Source: Bombyx mori
Lineage: Eukaryota > Arthropoda > Insecta > Lepidoptera > Bombycidae
Direction: 5' to 3'
NCBI RefSeq assembly: GCF_030269925.1
Contig: NC_085117.1
Location: 1,364,001-1,428,000, forward strand
Length of the DNA: 64,000 bases
Within the stretch, counting starts at the first letter, position 1; the number at the start of each line of letters is the position of its first letter. The translations under genes and the position numbers were made by a program. This document shows, in pieces, positions 1 to 12,300 of this stretch. The notes beneath the pieces are model-generated. The model made no database searches and was not told the DNA's origin. It was given only the letters and a program-made list of their open reading frames with translations.

Positions 1-219
1 GCTTAGATTTGTGGACGAGCTCACAGCCCACTTGGTGTTAATTGGTTACTGGAGCCCATAGACATTTACAACGTAAATGCGCCACCCACCTTGAGATATG
101 GGTTCTAAGGTCTCAGTATAGTTACAACGGCTGCCCCACCCTACAAACCGAAACGCATTACTGCTTCACGGCGGAAATAGGCAGCGCGGTGGTACCTACT
201 CGTGCGGACCACCAGTAAA
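1..219 (-). mobile_element. Bm1 SINE, cut by the window edge
   Basis: Reverse-oriented Bm1 body (gcttagatttgtggacgagc ... cgtgcggaccaccagtaa). Confidence 0.9.
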
Positions 220-225
220 AATTAT

Positions 226-837
226 GATTGAAACTTCTAGATTTTACTCCGAGTTGGATAGCGGGATCAGTGTTGATAGGTAAATGAGCTTCGGTAAAAC
301 TCTTTACATCAGGAGAGCCGCGAATGACTAGCTCGATAACAAAAATACCGAATTATTTACATTTACGTGTTTAATAAAAGCTACATACATACGTCGTTAA
401 TCTATTTATTTCCCATGAGTCGACATTAACGGTCGCGCCCACACCATGGCTTATCGATTTCCCCCATAACGTTAGATTCGCCAGTGTTGCCGTGTGCAAA
501 ACATGAAATTGCCTAGCAACAAATCTATTGGTAATTTCGGGAATTCGTTTTAAGCTATTACATAGCTTTTATAGCGGGCTTTGAGCTCGGCGACCGAATC
601 AAGAAATTCCGTAACGAAAATAAAACCTAACACCCCCACTCCGCATACCATGTAGCTCGCGTTCATAACATTCACACGTTGCGCTTGTGTAGTGTTTGTG
701 AACTACAACATTCTGAGCGTCGGTCTACTAATATCACTCGCTCGATGGGAGATATTCCCTTTGTCGTATTACCACAACAGAATTTTTAAAGCTTTAAAGA
801 AATACGGACTTAGCGCAAATTGCCGGTGATATCAACG
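226..837. other. No gene seen
   Basis: Unique-looking sequence between a Bm1 and a MITE half. No reading frame or splice-bounded exon with recognisable protein. Confidence 0.5.
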
Positions 838-945
838 ACCTGTGTGCTTAGTGCGAGTTTTTAAACGTTCTCGATAGCGTAAAAGTTAACTCAAATTTTT
901 ATGGAGTTGGAACAGCGCCCCTAGCGGCTAACGCAGGTAGCTGTT
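838..945. mobile_element. Half-copy of the palindromic MITE family
   Basis: One arm plus core (gtgtgcttagtgcgag ... agcgcccctagcgg). The second arm is lost. Confidence 0.75.
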
Positions 946-952
946 CCGATGC

Positions 953-1020
953 GGGAATCGAATCCACGACCCTCGGTGCAATAGTCAAGGCCGCTGTTTA
1001 CCGCATCGCCGAGTCAGTCG
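953..1020 (-). repeat. tRNA-like SINE head
   Basis: Reverse strand reads a B-box-like GGATTCGATTCCCGC downstream of an A-box-like block; no tail recognised. Not a functional tRNA, because no acceptor stem closes it. Confidence 0.5.
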
Positions 1021-1254
1021 GTTGATATAAACGATTGCGTGTCTAAAACCTGGCAGCACTCGTATCCCCGATGACATCACCGTGTTTTTCAGACTATTTC
1101 GAGCGGATCTATCATTTGCCAGCTCGTAAAACCTGCATTGCGGGTTCCAATCCGAAAAACAACCGGCCGTTTTGATAGTTTACCAAAAAAAAATTAGAAA
1201 GTAAAGATATTGAATTGCGAATCTAAAGCATTGAATCCAAAGCATTGATCCACT

Positions 1255-1368
1255 TCTTTACGGTAGGCAGCGGCTTGGCTCTGCCCCTGGCATTGCTGAA
1301 GTCCATAGGCAACGGTGATCACTCACCATCAGGTGGGCCGTGTGCTCGTCTGCCTACAAGGGAACTTA
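1255..1368 (+). mobile_element. Jockey-type LINE 3' end
   Basis: 'cggtaggcagcggcttggc' to 'gtctgcctacaaggg', the noncoding tail of the element whose ORF end is visible at 7776-8045. Confidence 0.65.
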
Positions 1369-1429
1369 AATACACAGCACGTACACACAAAATTCATCAA
1401 AATTGGTCCAGCCATTTATAAGGAACTCA

Positions 1430-1585
1430 GTCGCATGAACACCAGCCAGATGGTTAGATCTGGTAAAGGAAGCAGTTGGTGGTAGTCTAGTCTAAGCGGT
1501 TAATGTCACCCATGATCGAACACTGTGGAGGAAAGTCACATGTGGTCGCGATCCTCAACAGTGAGGGAACGCTGAAGAAGAAGAA
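1430..1585 (+). mobile_element. LINE 3' end with GAA-rich tail
   Basis: 'cacccatgatcgaacactgtg' and 'gagggaacgctgaagaagaag' are shared with 6005-6225 and, inverted, 13035-13145. Confidence 0.6.
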
Positions 1586-1669
1586 GACTACACATGCACA
1601 AAAGTATTATATATGTATATTTTCCCTTACCTAATCATTGGTAGCCTAAAGGGCTATTCTTACTTCACG

Positions 1670-1805
1670 CGGAAGAGTAGGTGAGCTCACGGACTCAACC
1701 CGAGAGAATTTCTTAACACTGTCCTCAGCAAGAGCAGCGCTACGCTCAATCTACCATCGGAATCGCGAACTACTGAGAAAATGCCCAAGAAACTCAGTGG
1801 GTTAA
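1670..1805 (-). repeat. Interspersed repeat R2f (aagcaccggtc/ggtagattc family), reverse
   Basis: Inverse of 'ggtagatt..gcg.agc.ctgctcttgct ... gtgagctcacctac'. The family ends in 'ggtaggggaaaaaa' and is probably a SINE or LINE tail; the name is mine. Confidence 0.65.
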
Positions 1806-1847
1806 ATTTTCACTGGTGTTTGGGAGTTTTGTGGACACGCAGGGCCA

Positions 1848-1935
1848 GTGCTAGCAAATCCCCTCGGCTTGAGCCCCGTGAGCTCACCCACCGGTCCGCG
1901 CGTAGTCCAAATAGTCCCTTAAGCCAAAGGTTAAA
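1848..1935 (+). repeat. R2f fragment, forward
   Basis: 'gtgctagcaaatcccctcggc' to 'gtgagctcaccc'. Forms an inverted pair with the preceding copy. Confidence 0.6.
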
Positions 1936-2618
1936 TATATAAACAAATAAATAAAATAAATTATTTATTTTTTTCCACGAGACAGGCAGTGCCTACTTTA
2001 TGAACATTATTCACAATGATTATTATATATTTTATACACAATGATTTATAAAAAAATATATAATAAAAATATACAAAGAAACAGCTATTTGTATGAATAA
2101 TAATAATAATAGCCGTCATCACGTAGACTATTCATTAGACACTGTATAGCCATCATACTAAGACTATACATAAATAATAAAAATCTTACGTTACGGACGC
2201 TTTTTCCCGGTTAAGGTACCCCTCCACGTCGTCTCATAAGGAACTTCGTTCCAAAATAGAATATTACAAAACAAAAATTAAACTGAAATTCATGGATTGC
2301 ATAAAAGTGACAATATGTGAGCTTAAAAACATAACAATTAACAAAAAATATTGAAATGAACGTATTATTGTACCCTCTGTGTGTAATGAGTAAGATAATA
2401 GTAACGGTTATGTAGAGGAAGAAAGCCGAAGAAAATTACGTCAAATACATCCCGAAATACATCCCGCTCTGTTTAGTTCTCTGTCTATTTACTGATTATT
2501 TACTTGACCGAGTTTCTAAGAACATTGCACGTTACTTGTCATCGTGCGACCAGTTAATGGATTCGTAGCCACACGCGTCTGTTTTGTGTAACAGCGATTT
2601 TAAATCGAATTGTATATT
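1936..2618. other. AT-rich, no gene seen
   Basis: Low-complexity ATTT/AATA stretches. A leader exon of gelsolin 1 could lie here or outside the window; none is convincing. Confidence 0.5.
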
Positions 2619-2736
2619 TCTCTCTCTCTCTCTCTCCCGCTCTCCCTCTCTCTCCCCTCCCCCCTCTCTCTCTCCCTCTCCCTCTCTCTATCCCTCTCTC
2701 TCTCCCTCTCTCTCTTTCCCTCTCTTGCTCCCTCCC
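2619..2736. repeat. (CT)n / CCCTCT microsatellite
   Basis: Nearly pure pyrimidine tract of CT and CCCTCT units. A serine/proline/leucine-rich reading frame here is only the repeat translated. Confidence 0.97.
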
Positions 2737-2869
2737 CAGCTATTAATAATAATTAAAAAAATAAATCCTTTCCAAACGTTGACTAGTCTAATAAAATATT
2801 TAAAAAAAAAGTAGAAAATATTTTTTACGCATGTAACAAATTCGTTTTAATGACTGATTTATTACAACT

Positions 2870-2905
2870 AGACGTGGTCCGCCAGTAGTCGAAATACGAA
2901 TATAA
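2870..2905 (-). mobile_element. Helitron-like family B, 3' end fragment
   Basis: 'gtggtccgccagtagtcgaa' matches the terminal block of family B; directly followed by a family C element. Confidence 0.5.
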
Positions 2906-2909
2906 TTAA

Positions 2910-3128
2910 CTAGCGACCCGCCCTCGCTTCGCTTCGGAAACTGTAATTTGTTATTGATTTCTCCACTATCTAATGGATGTTATTATACATATAAACCTTC
3001 CTCTTCAATCACTCTATCTATTAAAAAAAACCGCATCCAAATCCGTTGTGTAGTTTTAAAGATTGAAGCATACATAGGGACAGATATAGGGACAGAGAAA
3101 GCGACTTTGTTTTATACTATGTAGTGAT
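2910..3128 (-). mobile_element. Helitron-like family C
   Basis: CTAGCGACCCGCCCTCGCTT at the left, ending near 'tttatactatgtagtgat'. In the gelsolin 1 upstream region. Confidence 0.65.
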
Positions 3129-3301
3129 TGTAATTATAATTTCGGTATAAGTATGGAAAGCATTACGGAGCGTGATGACCAGACAAGATCGAATTAGGTT
3201 CGACAATATCGTCCTAATTCGTTCACTAGTGTTAAGCCAAAAAAGGTAAAAATCAACCGATAAATCTAAATACGCATAAATCGTTTTCTTTCAATTAACA
3301 G

Positions 3302-6300
3302 ATGCCTGAAGTACACCAAGCATTCGCGGATGCCGGCAGGAAGCCGGGTCTCGAAATATGGAGGATTGAGGTGAGGTGATGACGGGTGCTGGTGGCTCGC
3401 GTGAATCCGTAAAATTCAAGGCCCAGACAATATTTAAACGCAGATGAGAATCGGGCGGGAAAATTTGACAGGCGTCCCGCCATTTTTTTTTTTGATCTCT
3501 AGTTATATTTAATTACCTACACAAAAACTAATTATAAGTCCCATAGCCCTGTCTATTTCTCCCACGAAGCAGTAACGCGCTTCGGTTTTGAAGCCTGATA
3601 CATCACTTACAAAATAACCTGGAGTTTCAAACCTCATGTCTCAAGGCAGCATTCGCTTTCGTGAATCCGTGAAATTCAAAGCACAGACAATACTAAACGC
3701 AGATGAGAATTGGGCGGGAGAATTTGACAGGCGACCCGCCATGTTTTTTATCTCTAGTTATATTTAATTACACAAAAACTAATATAAGTAAAAGAGATTC
3801 AAGTTTTACGGACGACATATAAAATTACGTTATACAAGATTAGTTTTGAATGCGCGCCAAAAAAAATTTTTTCCGTTTTTTTTTTTGCTTTCAAGAAATC
3901 AAAAGCGGCCATTTTGATTTCCTTGAACATTCTCTTTTTTTGTTGTTGTCGCTCGGATTAACGTATTAGTAAAATATTATAGATAACTTTGGTTTTCGGC
4001 AAATCGCAGATACAATTAAAATTATTCCTTTTCGAATACTTTGAAATGTTGGTAGGACGGCTTGTGAGTCCGCACGGGTAGGTACCACCGTCCTGCCTAT
4101 TTCTGCCGTGAAGCAGTAATGGGTTTCGTTTTGAAGGGCAGGGCAGCCGTTGTACTGTAAAAAAACTGGGACTTAGAACTTATGTCTCAAAGTGGACGGG
4201 CGCATTTAAGTTGTCGATGTCCATGGACTCCGGTGACCACTTAATACCAGATTTGACCGGGAGCTCGTCCACTAATCTTAGCAATAAAAACAAAATCTTG
4301 CAGTTGTGTCTTTTTCGTGGGCATTTCAAAATCGTTCTAACTACCCTCTATTTTTAAACTACCGTCTATTTCTCGTTATTGAGATGCTGTTTAGTCAAAA
4401 TAGTTCTATTTAAAAATAGTTCAAAATAGTCTCTGTTTGCTGCGTGACTATCGGCCCATGGACAATGGCGCTTAGGCCGCCCCGTCACTTCACACATCTC
4501 TTCACAGTTTCACTCAATTAATTCAGTTTCATAATTCATATCGGCAGAAATATACGCGTCTGAAGTAAGTTGCTATAAGATGAGGGTAGATACGATTCTG
4601 CCTGTTTCTGCCGTCGATAGTCACTATGTCTTGTTGCTCGATGCCCATGGACATCTAAAAACTGGAACACATTCGGGTTTTGTGTTTTTCTGATAGGAAC
4701 AGGATACATTGTATTCGCGGTTGGTGTTGTTTTGCAAAATAATTCATTATATTTTACGTGCATAGCTGATAAAGTGCCTCGTGGTTACATCTAATTATTT
4801 TTTATCGATTTATTCAAATACAATAATTGATATAGTTCGCTTAATTATACCACACGATAAGGTTTGTGAAATCGGAAATATAAATATTATATACTAGCGA
4901 CCCGCCCTCGCTTCGCTTCGGAAACATTAAAACACACATGAAACCACAAAAAAAAATAAAAAAAATAATAAAAAAGTAGCCTATGTTCATCAGGGACAAT
5001 GTCGGCTTCTAATGGAAAAAGAATTTTTCAAATCGGTCCAGTAGTTTCGGAGCCTATTCGAAACAAACAAACAAACAAATCTTTCCTCTTTAAAATATTA
5101 GTATTGATATAGATTTATAATATATTTTAATACGCCCTAAACACATAATTACGGACCCTCCCGATCCATTAACGATGCTTTTAGGCACCACAAGCACCGG
5201 TCATCATCCTCGTCGAACCCGTCGCTTGCAATGAAGGGCTCGACGAGTAAACTAACCCATAGACACAGCTCACTAAGTTTCTCACCGGATCTTCTCAATG
5301 GGTCGCGTTTCCGACCCAGTGGTAGATTCTGCGAAGCACTGCTCTTGCTAGGGCCAGTGTTAGCAACACTCCCGGTTTGAGCCCCGTGAGCTCACCTACA
5401 CGTCAAAGCTGAGAAGCTGAAATAGCCTCTCAAGGCTATTAGCATAGATAGGGGAAAAAAAATATAATATAAAAACGAACTCGCTTAAATAGCAAACCTA
5501 AGTAAGAACTGGAGGTAGGACGTCTTGTGAGTCCGCACGGGTAGGTACCACCGCCCTGCCTATTTCTGCCGTGAAGCAGTAATGTGTTTCGGTTTGAAGG
5601 GCGGGACAACCGTTGTAACTATACTGAGACCTTACAACTTACATCTCACATATAAAAATAGAATAAAACATGAATGCATCTCAAAGTTGTATTTACCGAC
5701 GGCTCTCAAAGAAGGCACAATGTCCAAAACCAGAGGCCTCGAGAGAAACGCCCGGATAATGAACCCGGTTATCAGCTAAGCTTCTGTTGCAGAACTTCGA
5801 ACCGGTCGCCGTTCCGAAGACTCAGTTTGGTCTCTTCTACTCTGGGGACTCCTATATTGTACTGAACGTAAGTTACATAAGTTACTTCCACCACCCTGAA
5901 ACTTTAATTGGTGTCCGCTTATTTCACCCCCCTTTCCATTGGAGGGAAGACATAGAAGAATTAACGGTAGCGTTCTGTCAGTATAACATACCATGATGTT
6001 AAATAGATGGTCTATTTGTATTAAGGCATGTTTTAGTGGGAGTCGCTGATGGGATAGCGATTTGGGTTTGTACCATGCCCAAAAGATTGGAGACCACCAG
6101 CCAGTTGGTCGGATCAAGTTAGAGGAGCACTTAATGGTAGTCTGTACTATGTGGCCCGTGCCACCCATGATCGAACACAGTGGAGGAACATGAGGGAACG
6201 ATATAGAAGAAGAAGAGTATTACATATATCTGCCGCGAAGCTGGCATGCGTTCCATTCAGTCATTACCATCATCAGTTCACGGACGTCCACTGCTGGATA

Positions 6301-9300
6301 AGCTTCTACGGTTCGCCGGAATGGTCAGTCCAGCGCTGCTGTATTGCCGAGACCTCTTACTAGGACCTCTTGTGAGTCCGCGCGGGTAGGTACCACCACC
6401 CTGCCTATTTCTGCCGTGAAGCAGTAATGCGTTTCAGTTTGAAGGGTAGGGTAGCCGTTGTAACTATACTTGAGACTTTAGAACTTATATCTCAAGGTGG
6501 GTGGCGCATTTACGTTGTAGATGTCTATGGGCTCCAGTAACCATTTAACACTAGGTGGGCTGTGACCTCGTCCACACATCTAAGCAATAAAAAATAAAAA
6601 AAGATCAAGGGTCGCCTATGTCACTCCATTCGGTCCTTAACCTATCAGTCTATTTATTCGTACCTGAAATCATATGAACCAATGCACACAATGTCGTATT
6701 CACAGCAGAATTACACCTGGCGTTCCCCAGATCATTTGATTTACCACATCTAAATCTAGGCAACAAAGCATCTATATGCGAAATCTCGTCGAAAGCCGTT
6801 CGGTTATTTCTGCACGATCGAATTACAAACATACAGACGTTCACATTCACGATTTTTGTTTAGGCTTAATGTAAATAAAGACGAACGGAACGGCGATTAC
6901 ATTCTTGACCTTGAAACATGAAGATTCAGTGGCTTTTAACAGTCGTTTATCGGTACACCTCGAGAGTTTTTTGTCTGTAGCAGTCATGTGCTTTACAAGG
7001 AAGGTTTTCTGCCCACTGCCATTACGACCGGCTTCGTGAAGGATTTTTTTTATTTTTTATTGCTTAGATGGGTGGACGAGCTCAGAGCCCATAGACATCT
7101 ACAACGTAAATGTGCCACCCACCTTGAGATATAAGTTCTAAAGTCTCAAGTATAGTTACAACGGCTAGCCTACCCTTCAAACTGAAACGCATTACTGCTT
7201 CACGGCAGAAATAGGCAGGGTGATGGTACCTTCCCGTGCGGACTCACAAGAGGTTCTGCCACCAGTAAATCGCGGGAAAAGGTCTTTATCCCATCAGACC
7301 ATGACGACACAACTAGTTTTGGATACGGATTGTGGCGGGTAGCCATCATACAACTCAAGATATTTTATATGACAGATACCTGAATCTCGCTTACGACATT
7401 TTCAAGATAAGCTTGCATATATACAAGTTCCGAACAACAACATTCGGAGGAGCGTCGGTCTACCGAGCAATATCACCCGCTCGGTAGAAGATCTTCCCTA
7501 TCATCGTCAAACCTCCACGCGGATATAAGTTGAAGCTTTATTCCAGACCACAGGCGATAAGGACCGTCTAACATGGGACATCCACTTCTGGCTCGGCTCA
7601 AGGACCAGCCAGGACGAAGCCGGCGCGGCGGCCATCCTCACGGTGAACTTGGACGACGAACAATTCCAGGGATCAGCGGTACAGCACCGAGAGGTCCAAT
7701 ATTACGAGTCCAAGGAGTTCCTGGAATATTTCTCGCCAGGTCAGTCGCTTTTATTTATTGCACCATTTTTTTTCATTGCCCTTGTAGGCAGACGAGCATA
7801 CGGCCCACCTGATGGTGAGTGGTTACCGTCGCCCATGGACTTCAGCAATACCAGGGACAGAGCCAAGCCGCTGCCTACCGCTTAATACTCTCCACAAGCC
7901 TCGTTTGAAGAAGGACATGTCATAGCGCTCGGGAAACACCGTGGAGGGGAGCTCATTCCATAGCCGGATGGTACGTGGCAAAAAAGATCTTTGGAAACGC
8001 ACTGTGGATGAACGCAGCGGCTCCAAGTAGTATGGATGAACTCTACTGATTTTAAACGGTCACAATTAACAAAAAGGTTAGTCGACATCACAGAGGAGCT
8101 GGCAGCTATGTTGGACAAAGAATTAGTCTAGCTATTCAAAGGGGGAATGTTGTCAGTATCTTCGGAACCTTGCCTAAAGGGACTTCGTTTAATAATATAT
8201 TTTAGTTATTAAATTATTATCATTATTGTTATTTTGTAAGGTTTTTAGTTTTAGGTTCATTGTTAAAGTTCTTTGCATAATCCATCTATATATATAAAAA
8301 TGAATTGCTGTTCGTTGGTCTCGCTAAAACTCGAAAACGGTTGGACCGATTTGGCTAATTTTGGTCTTGAATTATTTTTGGAAATCCAGAGAAGGTTTAA
8401 AAGTAGATAAATATGATAATGCTCGGAATTAAATAAAAATAACAATTTTGTTTTTCCTTTGATGTGTCCCCCGTCGGACGGATTCCTTTTGTTTGTTTTA
8501 AGTTTATTTTATACAAAAGTTTAGGTCTTTTATTTGTCGGTTGAGGCACTACGAAGTCTGCCGGGTGAGCTAGTTTATAAATATTATTCATAATGCTAAT
8601 TAACTTGGTACATTTTCATTATTCAATTAAGTTCAATTAACATCAACAACATGCGATGCAAGTTCTAAGTCTCAGTCCTGTAGGATTGGTAAGAACGGAA
8701 CGTATGAAAGGAGTGTGGTACAGAGCTTTAAGATGTGAGTGAGAGAGAACAGTAAGAAAGGGAAAAGAGACTGACAGAGAAAAGGAAGATGGCGAAAATG
8801 ATTGAATGAGGAAGGCCTAAAAAGGCGTCAGTTAATTTTGAATTATTTTATAATAAAGAAGATTTTGAACGATCTCACTTCTACAGTTCTATAGTGGGGT
8901 GGGGTGCTGGTATCTACGGGTGTCAAATAGCGCTTACAGAATTGTTAATCCGAGAGACATTTCCAGCCATCCGCTACTTAAAAGGCGGACACGCCTCAGG
9001 CTTCAGCCACGTGACGATCAATGAGGGAACAGAGAAACGACTCTTCCAGATCAAGGGTAAAAGAAACGTCCGCGTTAAGCAGGTGAGTTGTACACGAACA
9101 TACATAGATCCGACCTACATCCAGCCGAGAGTCCTATACTACACTACTATAGACACAGTCCTCTGCAGCTCTGTACTGATCCCGAGCTCTTCTCGTGCAC
9201 AAACAGACACAGATCCGACCTACATCCAGCCGAGAGTCCTATACTACACTACTATAGACACAGTCCTCTGCAGCTCTGTACTGATCCCGAGCTCTTCTCG

Positions 9301-12300
9301 TACACAAACAGGCACAGATCCGACCTACATCCAGCCGAGAGTCCTATACTACACTACTATAGACACAGTCCTCTGCAGCTCTGTACTGATCCCGAGCTCT
9401 TCTCGTGCACAAACAGACACAGATCCGACCTACATCCAGCCGAGAGTCCTATACTACACTACTATAGACACAGTCCTCTGCAGCTCTGTACTGATCCCGA
9501 GCTCTTCTCGTGCACAAACAGACACAGATCCGACCTACATCCAGCCGAGAGTCCTATACTACACTACTATAGACACAGTCCTCTGCAGCTCTGTACTGAT
9601 CCCGAGCTCTTCTCGTACACAAACAGACACAGATCCGACCTACATCCAGCCGAGAGTCCTATACTACACTACTGTAGACATAGTCCTGTGCAGCTCTGTA
9701 CTGATCCCGAGCTCTTCTCGTGCACAAACAGACACAGATCCGACCTACATCCAGCCGAGAGTCCTATACTACACTACTATAGACACAGTCCTCTGCAGCT
9801 CTGTACTGATCCCGAGCTCTTCTCGTGCACAAACAGACACAGATCCGACCTACATCCAGCCGAGAGTCCTATACTACACTACTATAGACACAGTCCTCTG
9901 CAGCTCTGTACTGATCCCGAGCTCTTCTCGTGCACAAACAGACACAGATCCGACCTACATCCAGCCGAGAGTCCTATACTACACTACTGTAGACATAGTC
10001 CTGTGCAGCTCTGTTTTTGTCTCCAAGGTAAAACCGACATTTGAGTCCTTGAACAACGGCGACTGCTTCATTTTGGACGTAGACCATCAGATCTTCGTCT
10101 TCGTGGGTGAGAAGGCGAAAGGAGTCGAGAGGATGAAAGCCATCACCGTAGCCAACCAGATTAAAGACCAGGATCACAATGGAAGGGCTGATATCGAAGT
10201 GGTCGGTGAGTTAATGGTCTGGTCTCAGTAGAGAAGATTAATAGAGCGTCTGGATAATAAATACGTTTTTGATATATTTGTGGGAGGGTTTATTACGATG
10301 AAACAATATTATCCTAAAGTGTATTGCAAGTAATTTAATTGTTTTCCGAGCACCATAGTATGTTCTCCTTCAAACGAGGCTCGTGGAGAGTACTCAGTCC
10401 TCGGCATTACTGATGTCCATGAACCACTCTCATCAGGTGGGCTGTCTGCTTTTCTTTTTTGCGCAATGTCCAACATCTGACTTTTCTTGACAAACCTTGC
10501 GTTATGACATTGACATGATTAGTACACATTTGAAGTGGACGGTAGGCAGCGGCTTGGCTCTGCCCTGGCATTGCTGAAGTCCATGGGCGACGATGGTAAC
10601 CAGTCACCGTCAGGTTCTCATCTGCCTACAAGGGTAATAAAAAAAAGACGGAAAAAACTTTACCGACATATGTATATTTTTGTGAATACCTTCATATATA
10701 TCATAGGTAGAATTATAACAAGTCATTTAAATAAGCACTGGCAGGTTTTCATTTTTATTCCTTAGATGGTTGAACGAGCTCACGGCCCACCTAGTGTTAA
10801 GTGGTTACCGGAGCCCATAGACATTTACAACGTAAATGCCGCCACCCACCTTGAGATATAAGTTCTAAGGTCTCAGTATAGTTACAACGGCTGCCCCACC
10901 CTTCAAACCGAAACGCATTGCTGCTTCACGGCAGAAACAGACAGGGTGGTGGTACCTACCCGTGCGGACTCACAAGACGACCTACCATCAGTGAACGCCT
11001 CCCGGGCTCTCTCAGACATCATGTCTCAAACTTCGCATTTGTGTGGACGTGTTGACGTCAGAGTACTAGTACTATCGGTTACTTTAATAAAGTACTCTGA
11101 GATCTCTGCTGTCCATTCACCGATTGATCTGTCGCCTCACGTCACCAACGGGAAATAATGAGGGGTTATAGTTCGGGCCATGTTCCCTGTCCAAAACCCC
11201 TTGATCTCTGGTCTCTAAGGTCTTGCTCCGTCTCCTGTCTACGGACATTGGTTTTTGTTACATCTTACGCTCTCGTCACAGACTCCGAAGCGCACGATGG
11301 AATCTTCGACAGGTTCTTCGATGCCCTCGGCTCCGGCAACAAGGAGGCCATCGCTGATGCCGAAGAAGGGGGCGACGATCAAGTGAGTGATGATTTAGTT
11401 AACGCGCTGTCAATGGTTCACTCTGTATCCTACATACTATCTTTTGTTACGGGGATGGGGTTAGGAATAAACAGAACTTCCACCGAAGTACAAATTAAAA
11501 CTCTATTCAACTTTGTTTTGGACTTATGGAACTTTCAATTAACTAGTGGTCCCGCAGTAGTCGAAATTCGACTATAATTAATTGGAATTGTAAGTTTGTA
11601 CACTATTATGATTGTATTTTATACTTCTATAATCACAAATTGCGCCAAGACTACATCTATTCTCAATTAGACAACTGACGTCAAGAACAAAAGTTTGACA
11701 ATAAATAGTATGTATGCGTGTGTGCGTCAAATACATGGTATGTAGTGTGTGTAATGTTTTCTTTATTGATTTAATGTATCTTTTATGCATTATTTTAAAA
11801 AAATATTAGCATTGTGCACTTCTTCTCTATATTCTCTATAAGTGTGGAAAATTTCATACTCCTCCGTGCGCGCAATTTTCGTAAAAAGGGATACAAAGTT
11901 TTTGCTTCACGTATTAATATATAGATAACAATAATCAACATAAGAAATCATTTTATTGTTAATTAATAAATATTGCAACGAAATAAAAACCATCCTATGG
12001 CCTAAATTGGAACAAAACACATATTTAAAATATACAAAAGTTAAAATCGGTTCAGTAGTTTAGGTGTCAATCGCGGACAAACAACGTGACACGTAATTTA
12101 TATATATTAAGATATATTAGTGGTCTTCCCACAGCACAGGGGATCCGATTTAGGATACCGTAGACTTGTAGCTACTTGTCAATTCATTCCAGGAGTTCGA
12201 ACGCGTCGTCACGAAGGAGGTGTCCCTGAGTGAGATCTCCGATAAGACTGGCAGCATCAGGATAACGAGACTCCCCGCGCCACTTAAGAAGGAGCAACTG

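Noticed and set aside
5776..6168. Minus-strand 130-codon frame
   Set aside because: Antisense to gelsolin exon 2 and a LINE remnant; no coherent protein.
9088..10044. A second long frame (318 codons) over the same satellite
   Set aside because: It arises only because the repeat period is a multiple of three. It has no start context or homology and does not continue into the exons in frame.
8894..10231. A 445-codon uninterrupted reading frame, the second longest in the window
   Set aside because: It joins intron 3 sequence, gelsolin exon 4, the 105-bp satellite and gelsolin exon 5. It is not annotated as a single exon gene; possible retention of the intron is listed as a finding instead.
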